A DNA stretch of 64,000 bases from Plazaster borealis (GCA_021014325.1 CM037461.1:23731376-23795375); one strand, 5' to 3'; shown: positions 45,989-58,420, counted from the first letter of the stretch. Numbers and translations: made by a program. The notes: a model not told the origin generated them from the sequence alone.

Positions 45989-46640
45989 AGGATTTAAATT
46001 CAGTGATATAAAATAGAAAGAAAGCATTAATAATCATGGCCAGTAAAATTCTCGTCTTATCGATCACTCCATCTATCTCACATCCAATCCCAGTTACTTA
46101 TCTGTAATCTCTCTTCTGCTCTTACTGCTTCCTTGTTGTCTTATAAAGTTATATTACCATTTATTAACAGTCTGCCTGCTGTTTCTATCACTGAATCCTG
46201 TTACTGTCTTAGTCTCATTAGGTCTATTATTGGCTTTTTTTTACTAGCAAAGTAAACCATCTCTCATCAAATATCCCTATCCTAAAATTCTCTCTTGTCA
46301 CTTATTCCCTCATCTTTCTTCCTCTAAACCCAAGATCTTTCAACATGTCTTATTTCATCCTCCTTCATCATCAAGCCTCATCCTTTGGTCTCCAAGATTC
46401 CCCCTGCACCACACACACCTTGTGGCCCATGGCATTAACTACTGCCTGTATTTCCAGATCCGCATAATCAAAAGCTGAGTAAACTCCCATTTTGCATTAC
46501 AGTAGCCTAATGGGGCCTGGTCCGGCCAGCCGTGGCCGAACGTACGGGCGCAGTTAATCAAAATGTGTACACGTTTTTCCCCCCTCAGCTTTATATTGCG
46601 CGTCGTTGGCGCCGGGTTTTCGGTGACGGTTTGGAAAGAA
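45989..46640. other. Pyrimidine-rich then GC-richer intronic sequence
   Basis: 46060-46400 is CT-rich. 46510-46640 is CpG-richer (GCGCGTCGTTGGCGCCGGG) with frames on both strands that have no recognisable domain. No gene is called. Confidence 0.35.
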
Positions 46641-47124
46641 AAAGACGGGGGGGGGGGAGTCCACGGGTGAATCATCCAAACATATGCATGTGCTCTGAAA
46701 GAGTCCAACCAAACGTGCCATGAAAATTCAACATGTAGGTAGGGGTATTTGGGGGTCTTTTTTTTTTGTCTTCTTCTATTTTTTCTTGGATGCATGCAGC
46801 TGCCAGTTTGCGTGTCGCGTGTGGCGGTTAACCACTCAAGCAGACGTGGACATGGAAACTAGACAAGTGGGAACCTGTCAATCATCTTATGATTACCATG
46901 GCAACCATGTGGAAATTTTTTGTTTGAATAAATGACCATGTTTTGGTTAATGGTTGTGATCATAATGCAAAGGTGTTCACCGCAATTTGGGTTTTGTCTT
47001 GTACAATTGTGCTGATATTTTAAGATTAATTGAGCATGGGTTGTTTTTTATCACAATGTATCTATAGATTTGACCGTCAGGAATCGACAGTCTATTTAAT
47101 CTGTCCAGCATTCTCGTGAAGACA

Positions 47125-47240
47125 AGCAGAGTATACTGTTCGAAACGTCGAGACCACACCGGCTCTTCTGAGAGCCACCGCCTCTCCTAAAAGAGTTTTA
47201 TACATAGTTGTACCCGCAAGTTTACTACTGTAGTTTCTCT
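47125..47240 (+). mobile_element. Dispersed family C, copy 2
   Basis: AGTATACTGTTCGAAACGTC, GAGACCACACCGGCTCTTCT, AGAGTTTTATACATAGTTGT, ACCCGCAAGTTTACTAC. This copy extends further left than the copy at 37430. Confidence 0.6.
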
Positions 47241-48469
47241 TTAGATCCACACCATACAAAGCTTCCAATATAACTTAAATCTGGTTCAATAATTACAATC
47301 ATACACGTTTTTTTCGGTTTGCGTCACACTGTTATTATAGCAAATACGCGGAGTGGTAAAATGGTATGATCATATTTGCTGTAAACAAAACATTACAAAA
47401 TAAATAATGAAAAAACTAAAACTTGAATAAGTTTAAAATACAATTTTGATTTAACGTGTACTGGACGATTATTTGTCATAGATTTATAGTGCTTTGTTCA
47501 TCGTCCAATAAACCTAAGGCACAATAAATCACTGCACTCAATTATTTCTTAATTTCTAAATCTCTATTCACTGATTGACAAGATAGTTGGAAGACCTCTA
47601 ATTTGATTCCCTCCAAAAAAAAATATTTAATTTGCAGCACATTGTTCAAACCTCACACCAGCGCGAAATCCCAGAGCCCATGAGTACCACTTGTCCTTCT
47701 ACAATACTCACATATCCCCCCTAGTCTTCTTCCGTCAATCCTGAAACCACCTTCCCCCCAATCCTCGCCTGCCCTCGTTCAAGTAAACGCAAAACCTTCA
47801 GGTTTAATAGGGGGAGTCTTCATTGATTAAACGCACTCCACTAGATTGATTTATCAATTTCGTCTGAACAGGAGTGGAACTGTTGCCATGCCGGCATTAG
47901 ACGCCCCGTGCTAAAAATCATTGCAAAAATCATTGTGTCGTCATTATGGGGTGTAATACATGTTGATTTGCTCTAAAATCAATGGATGCCTCTTTTTATT
48001 AAGTAGATTGTGGTACGTGAAGCGAAACAGCAAATCGTCAAACCGTTTGACTGTCAAAAGAACTTGTTAAAAAAATTGTCGACGTTAAGAGAAGAAGAAA
48101 AAAGGAGAATCATTTGGCGGGCGGGCTGGGAAGAGGTGGCGGGACTTTGTCTGATATCTGGGGCGTGTGGAAAGTGTCAGTTGTGTGCTTCTCGGCTGGT
48201 GATGGGGAAGTTTACTGATGAAGTAGTTCACTGAAATTACTGTCTGGGAAATTTTGTTTTTGTTTTAAAATGTATTTTTAAGAGGCTTCACTCCCATATT
48301 ATTTACTAAATAAAAAACCATTAGAGGGAACTTTGTAAAATAAGGGCAGGATCAGAGTGTAATTGGTGGAATCTGGGTTTTGTGTGAAAATGTACTTACA
48401 AGGAAATAACTGTCTTGGATTTAAGTGGTGTTTGAAGCTTTGCATGGTGTGAACAAAAAATAAGAAGAC
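47241..48469. other. Intronic sequence, nothing assigned
   Basis: The stretch is AT-rich to about 47640, then of more mixed composition. GTTGCCATGCCGGC at about 47880 resembles half an X-box. The 48010-48234 frame shows no known domain. Confidence 0.35.
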
Positions 48470-48590
48470 GGGCAGAGTATATACTGTTCGAAACGTCGAG
48501 ACCACACCGGCCCTTTTTAGAGCCAACACTCCCATAAAGAGATTTTACACATGGTTGTACCAGCAAGTTTACTTTTTATTTACAGTAACT
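48470..48590 (+). mobile_element. Dispersed family C, copy 3
   Basis: GGCAGAGTATATACTGTTCG, AAACGTCGAGACCACACCGG, AGAGCCAACACTCCCATAAA, GTTGTACCAGCAAGTTTACT. It is close to copy 2. Confidence 0.6.
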
Positions 48591-49099
48591 TCTTATGTCT
48601 TGGATTTGTTGGAGTTTTCTGTAAGTCTCACCTTGCAAGGTCAAAGTTTCTTAAAGTTTCTAACGAGGTTACTTGAGAAAGGGAAGTGGTCAAGGTGTCA
48701 GAATTAAGGAAATTTTTCTAGGTAAGCATTGGAGAGGAATGAACTCTGCGTACCATCGTTGGGGACGAGGAGACCAAATTAAAAACGCTGCTAGGTCAGC
48801 TCTGCTAGGTCAGCGCACTGTTGCCGCGAGCTACGAAATCGAGTAGATTCACTAAAGCGTTGGTTCTTTCATGCCTCCAAGACACAAATCAGAAACTGTG
48901 GAATACCTGGACGACCACAGCCGCTGGATGTTTTTCACCCTTCGCTGTTAAATTAGGCCAACTTTCGAGGCATAAGGATTACAAGATATTCCGTGAACTT
49001 GTAGTATACTTGGTTATGTCTTAGGTAATCTCGCGACATATACACTGAAGGCTTTTGTGAAGATGTGCTAGCTCTGACGAAGGGCCCGTTAGTTTTAGC

Positions 49100-49296
49100 A
49101 CAACGTTTCGATTAGGGTGCTTTAGTGATCGTCATTAGGAGACTGAGCTTTGCTGTACAGAACATGGGTTGGGTTTTAACGATACCAAGTTAGTTATCTC
49201 AACGTTTCGATTATGGTGCTCCAGTGATCGTTATTAGGAGACTGAGTTTTGCTATATAGAACATGGGTTGGGTTTTAACAAAAGCAAGTTAGTTAT
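49100..49296. repeat. Two-copy tandem repeat, about 98 bp
   Basis: CAACGTTTCGATTA(G/T)GGTGCT, AGTGATCGT(C/T)ATTAGGAGA, GAACATGGGTTGGGTTTTAA, AAGTTAGTTAT occur twice in direct succession. Confidence 0.75.
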
Positions 49297-50960
49297 TGAA
49301 ATATTAATAAGTCCACAAATGCCGTTTAAGTTTTTAATCTTTGTATTTATGTTTGCCAATATGTTAACGTTCAGGACATACATTTCAAAGTAATGCTTGT
49401 TCCTTTTTCTTGATTTTGTGACCTGTGTATACCAGCATACATGTTGTACATTTTAATTTACAAAGCAAAACTATTTATACTAATGCTAATAATTTGTTCA
49501 GACATGCCATCAATCTGTTGTGTCTAACCTACTCCAGTTATTTTACTGTTGTCTCCCTCCAATTGCAATTTGTTGATGCTTATGATGAACTAAAACTTGT
49601 TAACTTGTGTATTTTCACCCTGAAATGAACTGTCTTTATCTTTTGTATATGACGTGATTTCCTTCATCCTAACTTATTATGTGTTACCTTTCTGTTTTTT
49701 CCGTTCCTATAGTTACACACACACGGCCTGCAGGTATGTACCCCAACCAATGTTCTTTTCTAAATATAATGCCGACTGGATAATGTCAGCCAGAGAGGGC
49801 GTCTTATGGACACCCTGACTTTATTTTATTTTATTTACATGTAAAAATAACATGTCATAAGTGAGCAATTTACAGGATATGATATCTTTTGTTTCACCAA
49901 AGCTCATAATGGGAAACAACTCATCAAAACACGATTGTCTTTGAATCGCAAGAAAATTTGTTGAACAAAAAGATTAAACAAGATCTTAAAACAAATTGTT
50001 TGAGAACCAAACAATTTATAAACTCAAGCGAAAATAATGATGTTAAAAGATGCCGAATTAAATTGATGTAATTCTTTTTTAAAGTCTCTTGGCCGAGGCA
50101 AACTGGAATTTAAAATTTATATTAACAAATTTTTAAAGCTACCGGTACACACAACAATTTAATTCCAATCTCTTATTTAGATTTTAGTTTGGTTTTGTGT
50201 TTTATCACCATTTTACTTGTTTCTTTCCCATGTTTATGTTCTTTATTTTGTTGTCAAAATATGCATGGAGTTTTGTGAGGGTTTCGTGAATGAGTGGAAT
50301 CCACTTAAATTTGAACTTCCTGCACTTAGTTGTGTTTAATTGTCTGTCAATTTTAAGCAAGATATTTCTCTTTTTGGATTTCATGAACAAGAAAAATCAT
50401 AAAACATGCATAGCATTACAAGCATAATGCCATGACTTGGTCCTCGGGGAAAAAAGTAGGAAGATTTTAACGAGTACAAGGGCTTACATATTTATACACA
50501 TGGTGTAGGCTCTTAATAGACTTTTCAGGCTATTTAATCACAATTATTGTTTTTTCAAAGGGCAAAATCAAATCGAAAAATCAGACTTAAGTAGGACGAA
50601 TATCATGCCTGGAATATACAGTTTCTAACAGACTCTCAACAACCCTACAAATAGAAATCTAGCGGTTTGTCATAACAAGGGTCATGTTTTTCTTCCCTAT
50701 GATGGAAACTCACCTTTCAAGTAACCAGAAGGCCATTCAATACGAATTCTCTCACATCAAAATTTCCTTGCATGCCTTTTGGGGTGCAATTTGGAGCGTT
50801 TTATGATCTTTTCGTCGCATGTGCATGAAGATTGTTGTTACCTTGAACTATGAATTCCTTTCATTTTTCTTTAATTTGATGGCGCATCAGATGGGATCTG
50901 AGTGTTTTGGACTGATGGAGCTGTACATTTCATCGGATTGTCTTATTGTACTGTGTTTTC
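49297..50960. other. AT-rich intronic sequence
   Basis: No gene, repeat family or motif cluster was identified. Confidence 0.4.
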
Positions 50961-50977
50961 TGCGTGAATGGGTCAGA

Positions 50978-51265
50978 CAAACTCTGTCCAAAGAAAAACT
51001 CACAGTTCAAACTAAAAAGGACTAATACAAATCGGTTATATTTAAATTAATAGTCCGCAATTGTGAGACTGTTGTTCTGTCTTTGGACATTTTTGGGAAC
51101 ACTGGACTTATTTTCATATATTTTTCTTGTTAATTAAAAAGACACTGTCCAACAAAGAAAAACTCGCAGTAAAAACTGAAAAAGATTATTAAAAAACGGT
51201 TATATTGAAATTATTAGTCCGCAATCGTGAGACAGTTTTTCTGTTTTGTGATATTTTAGGGGAAC
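50978..51265. repeat. Direct repeat, two diverged copies about 160 bp apart
   Basis: CTGTCCAA, AGAAAAACTC(A/G)CAGT, AAACT, CGGTTATATT, AAATTA, TAGTCCGCAAT(T/C)GTGAGAC, TTCTG recur in order. Confidence 0.6.
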
Positions 51266-51563
51266 ACTGCCTTTTCTTGTTAATCTACACCGTCCCTTTA
51301 AGTCTGATTACAAAATAATTTGATAAAAAATAATAAAGAAGTCATCAGTTTAATTAATTTAATTATTTAGTTATTTTCTTTTTTAACCATGAGGGGGCAC
51401 GTTCATGTACAGTTTAAGGTTTTTTAACTTACCGGTGGGGTTCTATTTCCTGATAAAAAGGGTTTTAATTTTTGGAATCAGCATGGCGCTAAAAATTATT
51501 TGGACAACTACACAATGAAAACCAACCATTGGAGCCATATACTCCAAAGGAGTATACATTAGT

Positions 51564-51765
51564 CTTGAATCAAGGAAGGAACCCTTGGTCACAATGACAA
51601 CTGAACTATCCCAATTGGGTTATACTTCTACCCTGATTGGTACCCTTTTCACCCAATGAGATACCAATGGTCTTGAATCAAGGAAACCTTGGTCACAATG
51701 ACAACTAAACAACCACAACCGGGATATACTTATACCCCGTTTGGAACTCTCCTCACCCAATGAGT
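51564..51765. repeat. Two-copy tandem repeat, about 100 bp
   Basis: GTCTTGAATCAAGGAA, CCTTGGTCACAATGACAACT, TATACTT, TACCC, then CACCCAATGAG occur twice head to tail. Confidence 0.75.
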
Positions 51766-52545
51766 ACATACATGGCGCCCATTACTTGCGTTGGGTGAAA
51801 ACAAAAACTTCTGCTGTACTTCCATGTAGCCTAAGAGGGCCGTTCGTATCAACTGTTTTGACCATAGTGTGCTTCCTGAACTTAGAAAGCACTTTCTTAA
51901 TTACAATAATTTTGACAATGCCCTCCATAACATAAATTACATCTTTGCTAAACTGTACGTGGACATCTTCAGATACATTCTCAATGATGGGAATGGTATC
52001 TTGTGTTCACTACTATGGCTCCAGCTTTTTCTATAAGACACACAGTACGTCTTCAAGTGTAAGTAATTTTCATCGGTGCATCATGCTGAAATATTAATGA
52101 TTCACCGGGGAGTAGACTTCACAAAAGTGGAGCTAGTGAGGGGAGGACAATGGTGTTTTGTCCCGTGAGACTCTGTGGAGTCGTTTGGTTGAGAAGGGGA
52201 CTTTTAACGTTTTGATGTCCCCTGTAGAGATAAAATGACGTCATCTCTGCCTTGAATTTGATTGGCCAAGAGGGTGGCGATGCATTTATGTTTGGATGCT
52301 CCCACCCTGGCAGATGACTTTGGGAGATATGATGATGGATGGAATTTGACTTGTTAAAGAATTTGATGTTTCTGTGTGTGTTGTGGGGACATGGTATCCT
52401 CATTTTTGTATAGTGCCATGGTATCCCATTCTAAATCTGTTTGGTTGGGCCTGTGAGGATTGTGACGTAACAAAACACCTGTTATGTTTACCTCTGAGGC
52501 ATTTTGGATATGATTTCAATTCTGAACACACTCTAATAAGTACCT

Positions 52546-52680
52546 GGGCCCAATTTCATAGAGCTGCTTCAGCAGAAAATAATGCTGAAACATTTTCTGC
52601 TTAGCAAAAACAAGTAGGATACCAATCACAGATTGTACATGTGACTTGGTATTTTGGCTGGTAACATTAATCTGGTAACC
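52546..52680. mobile_element. Left half of a GGGCCCAATTTCATAG-family element
   Basis: GGGCCCAATTTCATAGAGCT, GCTTCAGCAGAAAATAATGC, then AGGATACCAATCACAGATTG match the family. No inverted right end is found. Confidence 0.6.
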
Positions 52681-52869
52681 ATCATTTTGTTGTGAATCGA
52701 CCTGGAGAAGAGTCCATGTGGCCATGAACGTTTGCAGGTCCAGATGACTTGTTTTGACCAAGAATCTGAGTCAAAACACATTACTAGCACACGTTTCTGG
52801 TAGGCCTGAGGAGTTTTCTCTTTTGTAAAGGGCACCTTTTTTTGGAAATTGTAAATTTCTATTCCTCTC

Positions 52870-53218
52870 AAAAAAGGGGCACCAAGGCAATTGCCTCCGT
52901 TGCCTCTGTGAAGTATCAGGCATGAAATTGGAACATTTCAAGGGGCACCAAGGCAAATACCAGGGGCATGGAGGCAATTGCCTCTGTTGCCTCTGTGAAG
53001 TATCAGGCCTGAAACTGGAACATTTCAAGGGGCACCAAGGCAAATACCAGGGGTATGGAGGCAATTGCCTCTGTTGCCTCTGTGAAGTATCAGGGGTGAA
53101 ACTGGAACATTTCAAGGGGCACCAAGGCAATGACCAGGGGTATGGAGGCAATTGCCTCTGTTGCCTCCGTGAAGTATCAGGCCTGAAACTGGAACATTTC
53201 AAGGGGCACCAAGGCAAG
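52870..53218. repeat. Minisatellite, four units of 87 bp, open on both strands
   Basis: Units contain GGGGCACCAAGGCAAATACC, AGGGG(C/T)ATGGAGGCAATTGC, CTCTGTTGCCTCTGTGAAGT, ATCAGGCCTGAAACTGGAAC, ATTTCAA. Because 87 is a multiple of three, frames stay open on both strands (29-residue repeats). This is expected of the array and is not evidence for a gene. Confidence 0.9.
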
Positions 53219-53989
53219 AGTGTGATTGCTCAACACTGGCCTTTTAACTATTACATAGATCGTTGAAATTGAAAGACCTGTCACTACCCGCATTTCTTCG
53301 TCCTGTTTTGACTTTACTAAAGAAAATTAAAGAACATTTTATTTTTTTATAAATTGATAAAATGTGAAAATAAACAACACATTCCTAACTATGAGAAAAC
53401 AATGAACATCTTTGACTTTATTAGATATCCATTAAAGGAAAGTACAACGGGAAAGGATGGAATCGATAGTCAAATAAGTGTATACTGGAAAAATTAACGA
53501 GTATGGCAGACAGATGAAGACAAAAAATTGAAAGAAGTAGAGCACAAGAGAAGATGGAGTTTAACAAGTGCGGTTATAGTAGCGTGTTTACACTTCTCCC
53601 GTGATTGACTCACACAAGACTTAATGTGAAAAATTTAGGGCCAGAGTAAGTCAATATTGACCAAGTTATCGTTTTTAACTAAATCCGAGTTTATATACCC
53701 ATGGCATCTTTCTTAGCTCTTTCAAATCCTCCCCTAGCGATCATTAGCACACACTAAGCTCCCTTGGGCGAGTCTGCTTATATATGCAGAGCCACACACG
53801 CAAACAAATAAAAAATTCCACCACTTTTTTCCTCCTGTCTCCCCCTTCTCCCAGTGAGACAGGAGTACGGACGAGGGGAGAAAAAGCATCAACTCTATCA
53901 AGTTCATCTACCTTAGGTGAGGCTTTTCAATTCAGCACGATCGGACTGTAAGATGACCTTTTCCTCAAACCTTCTCCCGGTGAATTGGC

Positions 53990-54340
53990 CGGGTCAGGTT
54001 ACGTCGGGATCTCCATATTTGCCATCCCTGGGCCATTAGCGTCGCTGCGTACATTTCCTCCGCGCCGCGGCCGTGCACTGTTTTTCCCCCACTACTCCGG
54101 TCGGATATCTCCGTCGCTTAATGGGTTGGTAACTCATTCCGGGCACGTGCCATGGCTCGGATGAAATGCACAGGCTCAAATGCGCGGTCTATCGGAACTC
54201 TTGGCTGTGATGGCTTCCTGAGTGGAGATAGAGGTGCCCTTCTTGTCTCAGAGTCCACTTATTGGGTAAACAGAGGGTCCTCCACTGCGCATCGACGAGC
54301 AAAAGAACCCTTGCTGCATCCGATAGAGCAAGGCTTATAA
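53990..54340. promoter_or_regulatory. GC-rich single-copy block, candidate conserved non-coding element
   Basis: CpG density jumps (CCGCGCCGCGGCCGTGCAC at about 54060) in an otherwise AT-rich region. The block has no convincing frame. GGCACGTGCC (about 54142) is a palindromic E-box. The regulatory role is inference. Confidence 0.25.
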
Positions 54341-54614
54341 GGAAGGTCTTGGAAATTGTGTCTTATTTCAATGTGTGTGTTTTGGATAGTTGGATCAATG
54401 AGGTTGTTTCCTTTTGTATGATGTTAAAGGGCATTGGATGGTTTGAAAATTAGGTCACTAGTTGACCAGACAATGTTCTTGTTAGTTTTACTGATGGAAA
54501 CTGTCTGTAACCTGGGTAATGTGTATTTGTTTCTATGAATGTTTGACTGTTTTGATAGTAAGATCGATATCGTTTTGTTAGACGCGAGAGAAGGCATTAA
54601 TGGTAGGACATTTA

Positions 54615-54960
54615 GGTGACCAGACTGTCCATGTTCTTTTTAGTTTTTACAGAGAGGATGTCATTTTTGAAAAATGTACACACATGTATTTTTGTTTTGA
54701 AAACTTGAATCGATTTTCCTATTCATGTGATCAATAATAGATGATCTGACTGATTGGCCAGAAAATATTAAAAAAGGTTTGATTTATTCATTTATTTTTT
54801 TTCATAGTCTTTTTATTTTTTTTACAGAGGATATCATTTTGGAAAAACAAGTTTTTACACAGATGTATTTTTTGTTTTGAAAACATGAATCGATTTTAAT
54901 GTTTCCATTCATGCGATCGATGATCTGACTGACTGGACAAAAAAATATTCAAAGTTCTTT
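54615..54960. repeat. Two-copy direct repeat, about 185 bp
   Basis: TTTTTACAGAG(A)GGAT(G/A)TCATTTT, ACACA(C/G)ATGTATTTT, TTGTTTTGAAAAC, TGAATCGATTTT, TTCATG(T/C)GATC, GATGATCTGACTGA, AAAATATT recur in order. Confidence 0.65.
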
Positions 54961-55519
54961 TGTTCTCATTTTTGTTTTAATGTAAAACAACTGTATTGAA
55001 TATTTTTGTATGAGACACATTTAAATCAGTTTCTCAGAAACTAATTTTCTTGGCAACGGTGTTCTATTGCATTTTTCTACTTGGAATAATGTTTCTTGTA
55101 AAATATGTTTTTCTTGATTATTTAAAATCAAGTCAACACTATGGAAGAGATGGTTTTTGATTTTGTTTTCAACAATTTTATTTAGCTGTGCTTGTGTTTG
55201 TTAATTTTTCCAAAAATACCGTCTGCTTTGAGAAAATTGTGTTTAAAACCGATCTTTTTTCTGTCAAATCATTCACAATTGTAAACAATACTCGCTGTGT
55301 TTCGTGAGCACTACGGGGTTTTTTTTAAGACAGTTTTTTGTTAAACATATAAACACGTCAAATAGTTAACAGAATCCACTTTTATGAACTAACAATCGGG
55401 ATGCAACTTGAAAGTCAGGGTTTTTGTTTTCAATATCCCAAAAACCTTATAAACTGTAAACAAAAAATTACTTGGTCTAATATTAAACATCATTGTAGAA
55501 CTATTGATAATCATTCTTT

Positions 55520-55632
55520 TGAAGTCGAGAAGAAACGTAGAGACCACTGCGGTTCTTTTCAGAGCAAACACTCCTCCCAAAAGTGATTTACACATGGTTG
55601 TACCCGCAAGTTTACTAGTTGTAGTTACTTTT
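55520..55632 (+). mobile_element. Dispersed family C, copy 4
   Basis: GAAGAAACGTAGAGACCACT, GTTCTTTTCAGAGCAAACAC, TGATTTACACATGGTTGTAC, CCGCAAGTTTACTAGTTGTA. It is slightly diverged. Confidence 0.55.
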
Positions 55633-56605
55633 CATTTGAACTGTAGAAAACCACTTTGTGTCAATAATTAAGTTATTTATTTTACTGCAAATTTACCAAT
55701 AATAAGCTTTAAAGTATGACGCATCAACGACAGTGTGTCTGTCACGAAATGCTTCCAAGTTCTCTTCAAGACGTTTAAAGTTTTCTTAACCCACCGGAAG
55801 AGCACTTTACGAGGTGCAAGATTTTCGTGATTTTCTTCTTTCTTTCTTTTTCGGAAAGGGAAGTAATGACAGTTACCATGTTCAGTGTGGTTCACTTGAC
55901 TATAATTAGGCCGTGCTTTTATGCACAAAGTGTCCACGGCCAACGCTGGCGCCCTCGGCCAGCTGAAAGCCAACACTCCAAAAATGGATGGGAAATTGAT
56001 TTTTGTTCTGCCTCTCTCTGCATCTCCTTCTTCAAATTGTTAACTTCCCCCAGAAAGAGAACCCCAGTGCTCCGAAAGCACCCGGTGAAAACGATATTCC
56101 GACGACTTGCTAAAATGCTTCTGACGATGGGCTAGAACGTGTCAGAATCGAAATGGGAGTCTTTCAGAATCAGTCTTTGGTCGAGGATTTCAGGAAAATT
56201 GATACGCGGGCGAAGTAACTTTCAGGTATACGAACTAATTATGGAGTTGATTTTAAACTCGATTTGCATAGATTGGTATGTATTAGTAATCCTATAGCGA
56301 TAGGTGGCAGGCAATGCTGTGTAAATTGAAGGGTGTGGGATATAGCTCGGCTATCGGATACCTGTTTGCGCTATAAATAATCAATAATATCACTCAAATC
56401 ATTTTGATATTAAATTGTATGAAATTAAGGAGCCTTTTAAAAGTCAGCGAGGAAGTGGTGGACTTCTTAAAAGCATAGTTGAATCTGAACTTTTTTCACT
56501 CACTGCTCAGTACTCAGCCAGAGTGTACATTTTACCATCCTCCTTGGTTTCTTTACTTATTCACACACAAAATACTAAACTTGTACAAATTTGTTCCAAC
56601 ATCGA

Positions 56606-57223
56606 TTATTCAAATTCTAACGCTATGAAAACACCCCTCACTTTCCGAATGGCATCCCCCCAATCTCTTCCAGCGTGCTTGTCCAACGCGCTCTGGTCCA
56701 CGGCCCGGCACCCACGGGCAAAATCTAGAAAATTTACTGTGTTCTCCCGGGACCATTTATCAGGAAGTTTTAGCTTATCGTCGCTGACGCCCAAACGAGA
56801 TCCTAATTGTGATCCCCAAACAGATTGAGGCATCCGAGGAAATTGATTGTCTCGGAGTGCTGGGGGCGCTCCTTCTGGGGGTTGTACCCTCTGTGAGGGT
56901 GAGGGCAGTAGAGACGAGGGAATATCTATTACAAAGGAGAGATGAGGCTGGAGGGAATGATGAGGTAGCTTTGAGAAGGTCTTGGGAATAGAGAAGATGC
57001 GATCTAAGATGTTTGTTGGATAGATGAAACGCTGGGAGGGATATGGGGACGATGCAGCTCGGGTCTTTCTTGAGATAACATTGCTTGCCATCTTCGGGAA
57101 GAATTTAGGAATTGTGGGACGGATAGGAGATGGGAAAGAGGGATTTGGTTTCAAGGTCATTTTGTGAGGACACTTGGAAAAAGTGGGGTGATGTGGAAAC
57201 TCAAGTGTACATATATAGAACAC
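56606..57223 (-). CDS. Hypothetical 205-codon ORF (longest after onecut)
   Basis: This minus-strand frame of about 205 codons is the longest besides onecut. The N-terminal two thirds is rich in Pro, Ser, Phe and His. The last part reads KLPDKWSRENTVNFLDFARG before a basic tail. WSRENTVNFLDFAR faintly resembles the ARDN-NF--WCR segment of GAS2-type calponin-homology domains, but the conserved residues that should follow are absent. A GTGGGTGCC just after it could be a decayed donor. It lies antisense inside the onecut intron. It may be chance, a decayed exon, or a lineage-specific gene; confidence is low. Confidence 0.15.
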   Translation of the reverse strand: MFYICTLEFPHHPTFSKCPHKMTLKPNPSFPSPIRPTIPKFFPKMASNVISRKTRAASSPYPSQRFIYPTNILDRIFSIPKTFSKLPHHSLQPHLSFVIDIPSSLLPSPSQRVQPPEGAPPALRDNQFPRMPQSVWGSQLGSRLGVSDDKLKLPDKWSRENTVNFLDFARGCRAVDQSALDKHAGRDWGDAIRKVRGVFIALEFE

Positions 57224-57522
57224 CTCTGTCTAAGAAGAATTGCTGAAGGAAATGAGAACAAACGGCAACGATTTGGAAGATGAATATCACTTTTGAAATA
57301 AGAAAATCATTTTAAGGTCTGATTATAAAGTGGGAGGAGAGGAACAAATAGAAAAGTTGAAATGACGAGATTGACCGTTATGAGACTGTTAAGACTACTC
57401 GATAGTTGTCAGAGGAAAGTTGGAGGAGACTTTCTGTTAACGATAACTTCATGCACAATTAAAGCTTTATACGATAAGTGATGCTTCAAGCTTTGAATAT
57501 TGTGTGGATAATTTAATACTAG

Positions 57523-57665
57523 TAAAACTTGCAGGTACAACCATGTGTAAATCTCTTTTCGCCGAAGTGTTGGCTCTGAAAAGAGCTTTTGCGTGGTGGT
57601 CTCGACGTTTCGAACACTATACTCTAGTTATTATTATTACTCTGCTCGTCTTCATCAGAATGAAG
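57523..57665 (-). mobile_element. Dispersed family C, copy 5 (reversed)
   Basis: The + strand reads GTAAAACTTGCAGGTACAAC, CATGTGTAAATCTCTTTTCG, GTGTTGGCTCTGAAAAGAGC, GTGGTCTCGACGTTTCGAAC, then CTCTGCTCGTCTTCATCAGA. It is the longest copy, extending beyond the CGTTTCGAAC box. Confidence 0.6.
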
Positions 57666-58019
57666 CTTTGTCAACACAACAAATCCCCCAAAACCAAAAC
57701 ACACATCATTATAGTCTAACCAAACAAAAACATACGTTTTCATTTTCACCTACGCATTATCAGGTCTTTCTCATATTTTGTGTTCCTTGTTTATTCTTCT
57801 CAAAGTATTACCTTTGGGAAAAAATGGTGTATAGAGTTTGTCGAATCGCTGTAAGCCCGAAGTCTTACAGTCGAGCGAGCAGGTTGCGCACACCACTTCG
57901 GGCTATGATTTTGGATATCTATACGTCCTTCCGACATAACCTAATTGTAAGTTCTTTAGAACCATCGATAGGGAATAAAAGCCAGGAGAGGAAAACTAAT
58001 TTAAATAATGGTTAAACGT

Positions 58020-58420
58020 CCGGAGATGAGTTGTTAAGTGACACTGAATCCTTGCCCGGTATCCTAGAAACTGGTTCCCGCATATAGCCTATTCACAACA
58101 CCATCGAGAGGACGGGACCCGTATGGTTAGTCTCCGGTGACACGTTCTTCGCAGCACGCGATCACATTATACTAGTTTGTGTAGTCGCTTCGGGGTCTGA
58201 AACTCGACCAAGACATGCGCTTCAATTTGCATCCACAACCTCTATCTCACCATCACCTCGTCATTTCTCCCCCCTCTAACTTCTCAATTTTTTGTCCGAG
58301 TTCAGCACGTTTTAACGTCGGGACTTTTACAACCAGATACGCGGACCAGGGTTATTCTCTCTGATGAGTGCGTTAATTTACGGAATGGTAGCCAGAGAGG
58401 TATTGATCGCGGTGTGCGGT
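58020..58420. promoter_or_regulatory. High-complexity CpG-richer block, candidate conserved non-coding element
   Basis: Mixed composition without repeats or an open frame: GAGGACGGGACCCGTATGG, CGCAGCACGCGATCACATT, GTGTAGTCGCTTCGGGGTC. Nothing more specific can be said. Confidence 0.2.

Noticed and set aside
50370..50400. Phe-Met-Asn reading (ATTTCATGAACAAG) as part of the Onecut homeodomain recognition helix
   Set aside because: The flanking residues do not fit VSNFFMNARRRS and the frame closes quickly.
52771..53266. 148- and 114-codon repeat proteins on opposite strands
   Set aside because: Both come from the 87-bp minisatellite, which stays open in any matching frame; no start context or flanking exon was seen.
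58005..58035. Lys-Arg-Pro-Glu-Met reading resembling KRPSKEM of the homeodomain
   Set aside because: There are stops just upstream and downstream in that frame and no other homeodomain residues.
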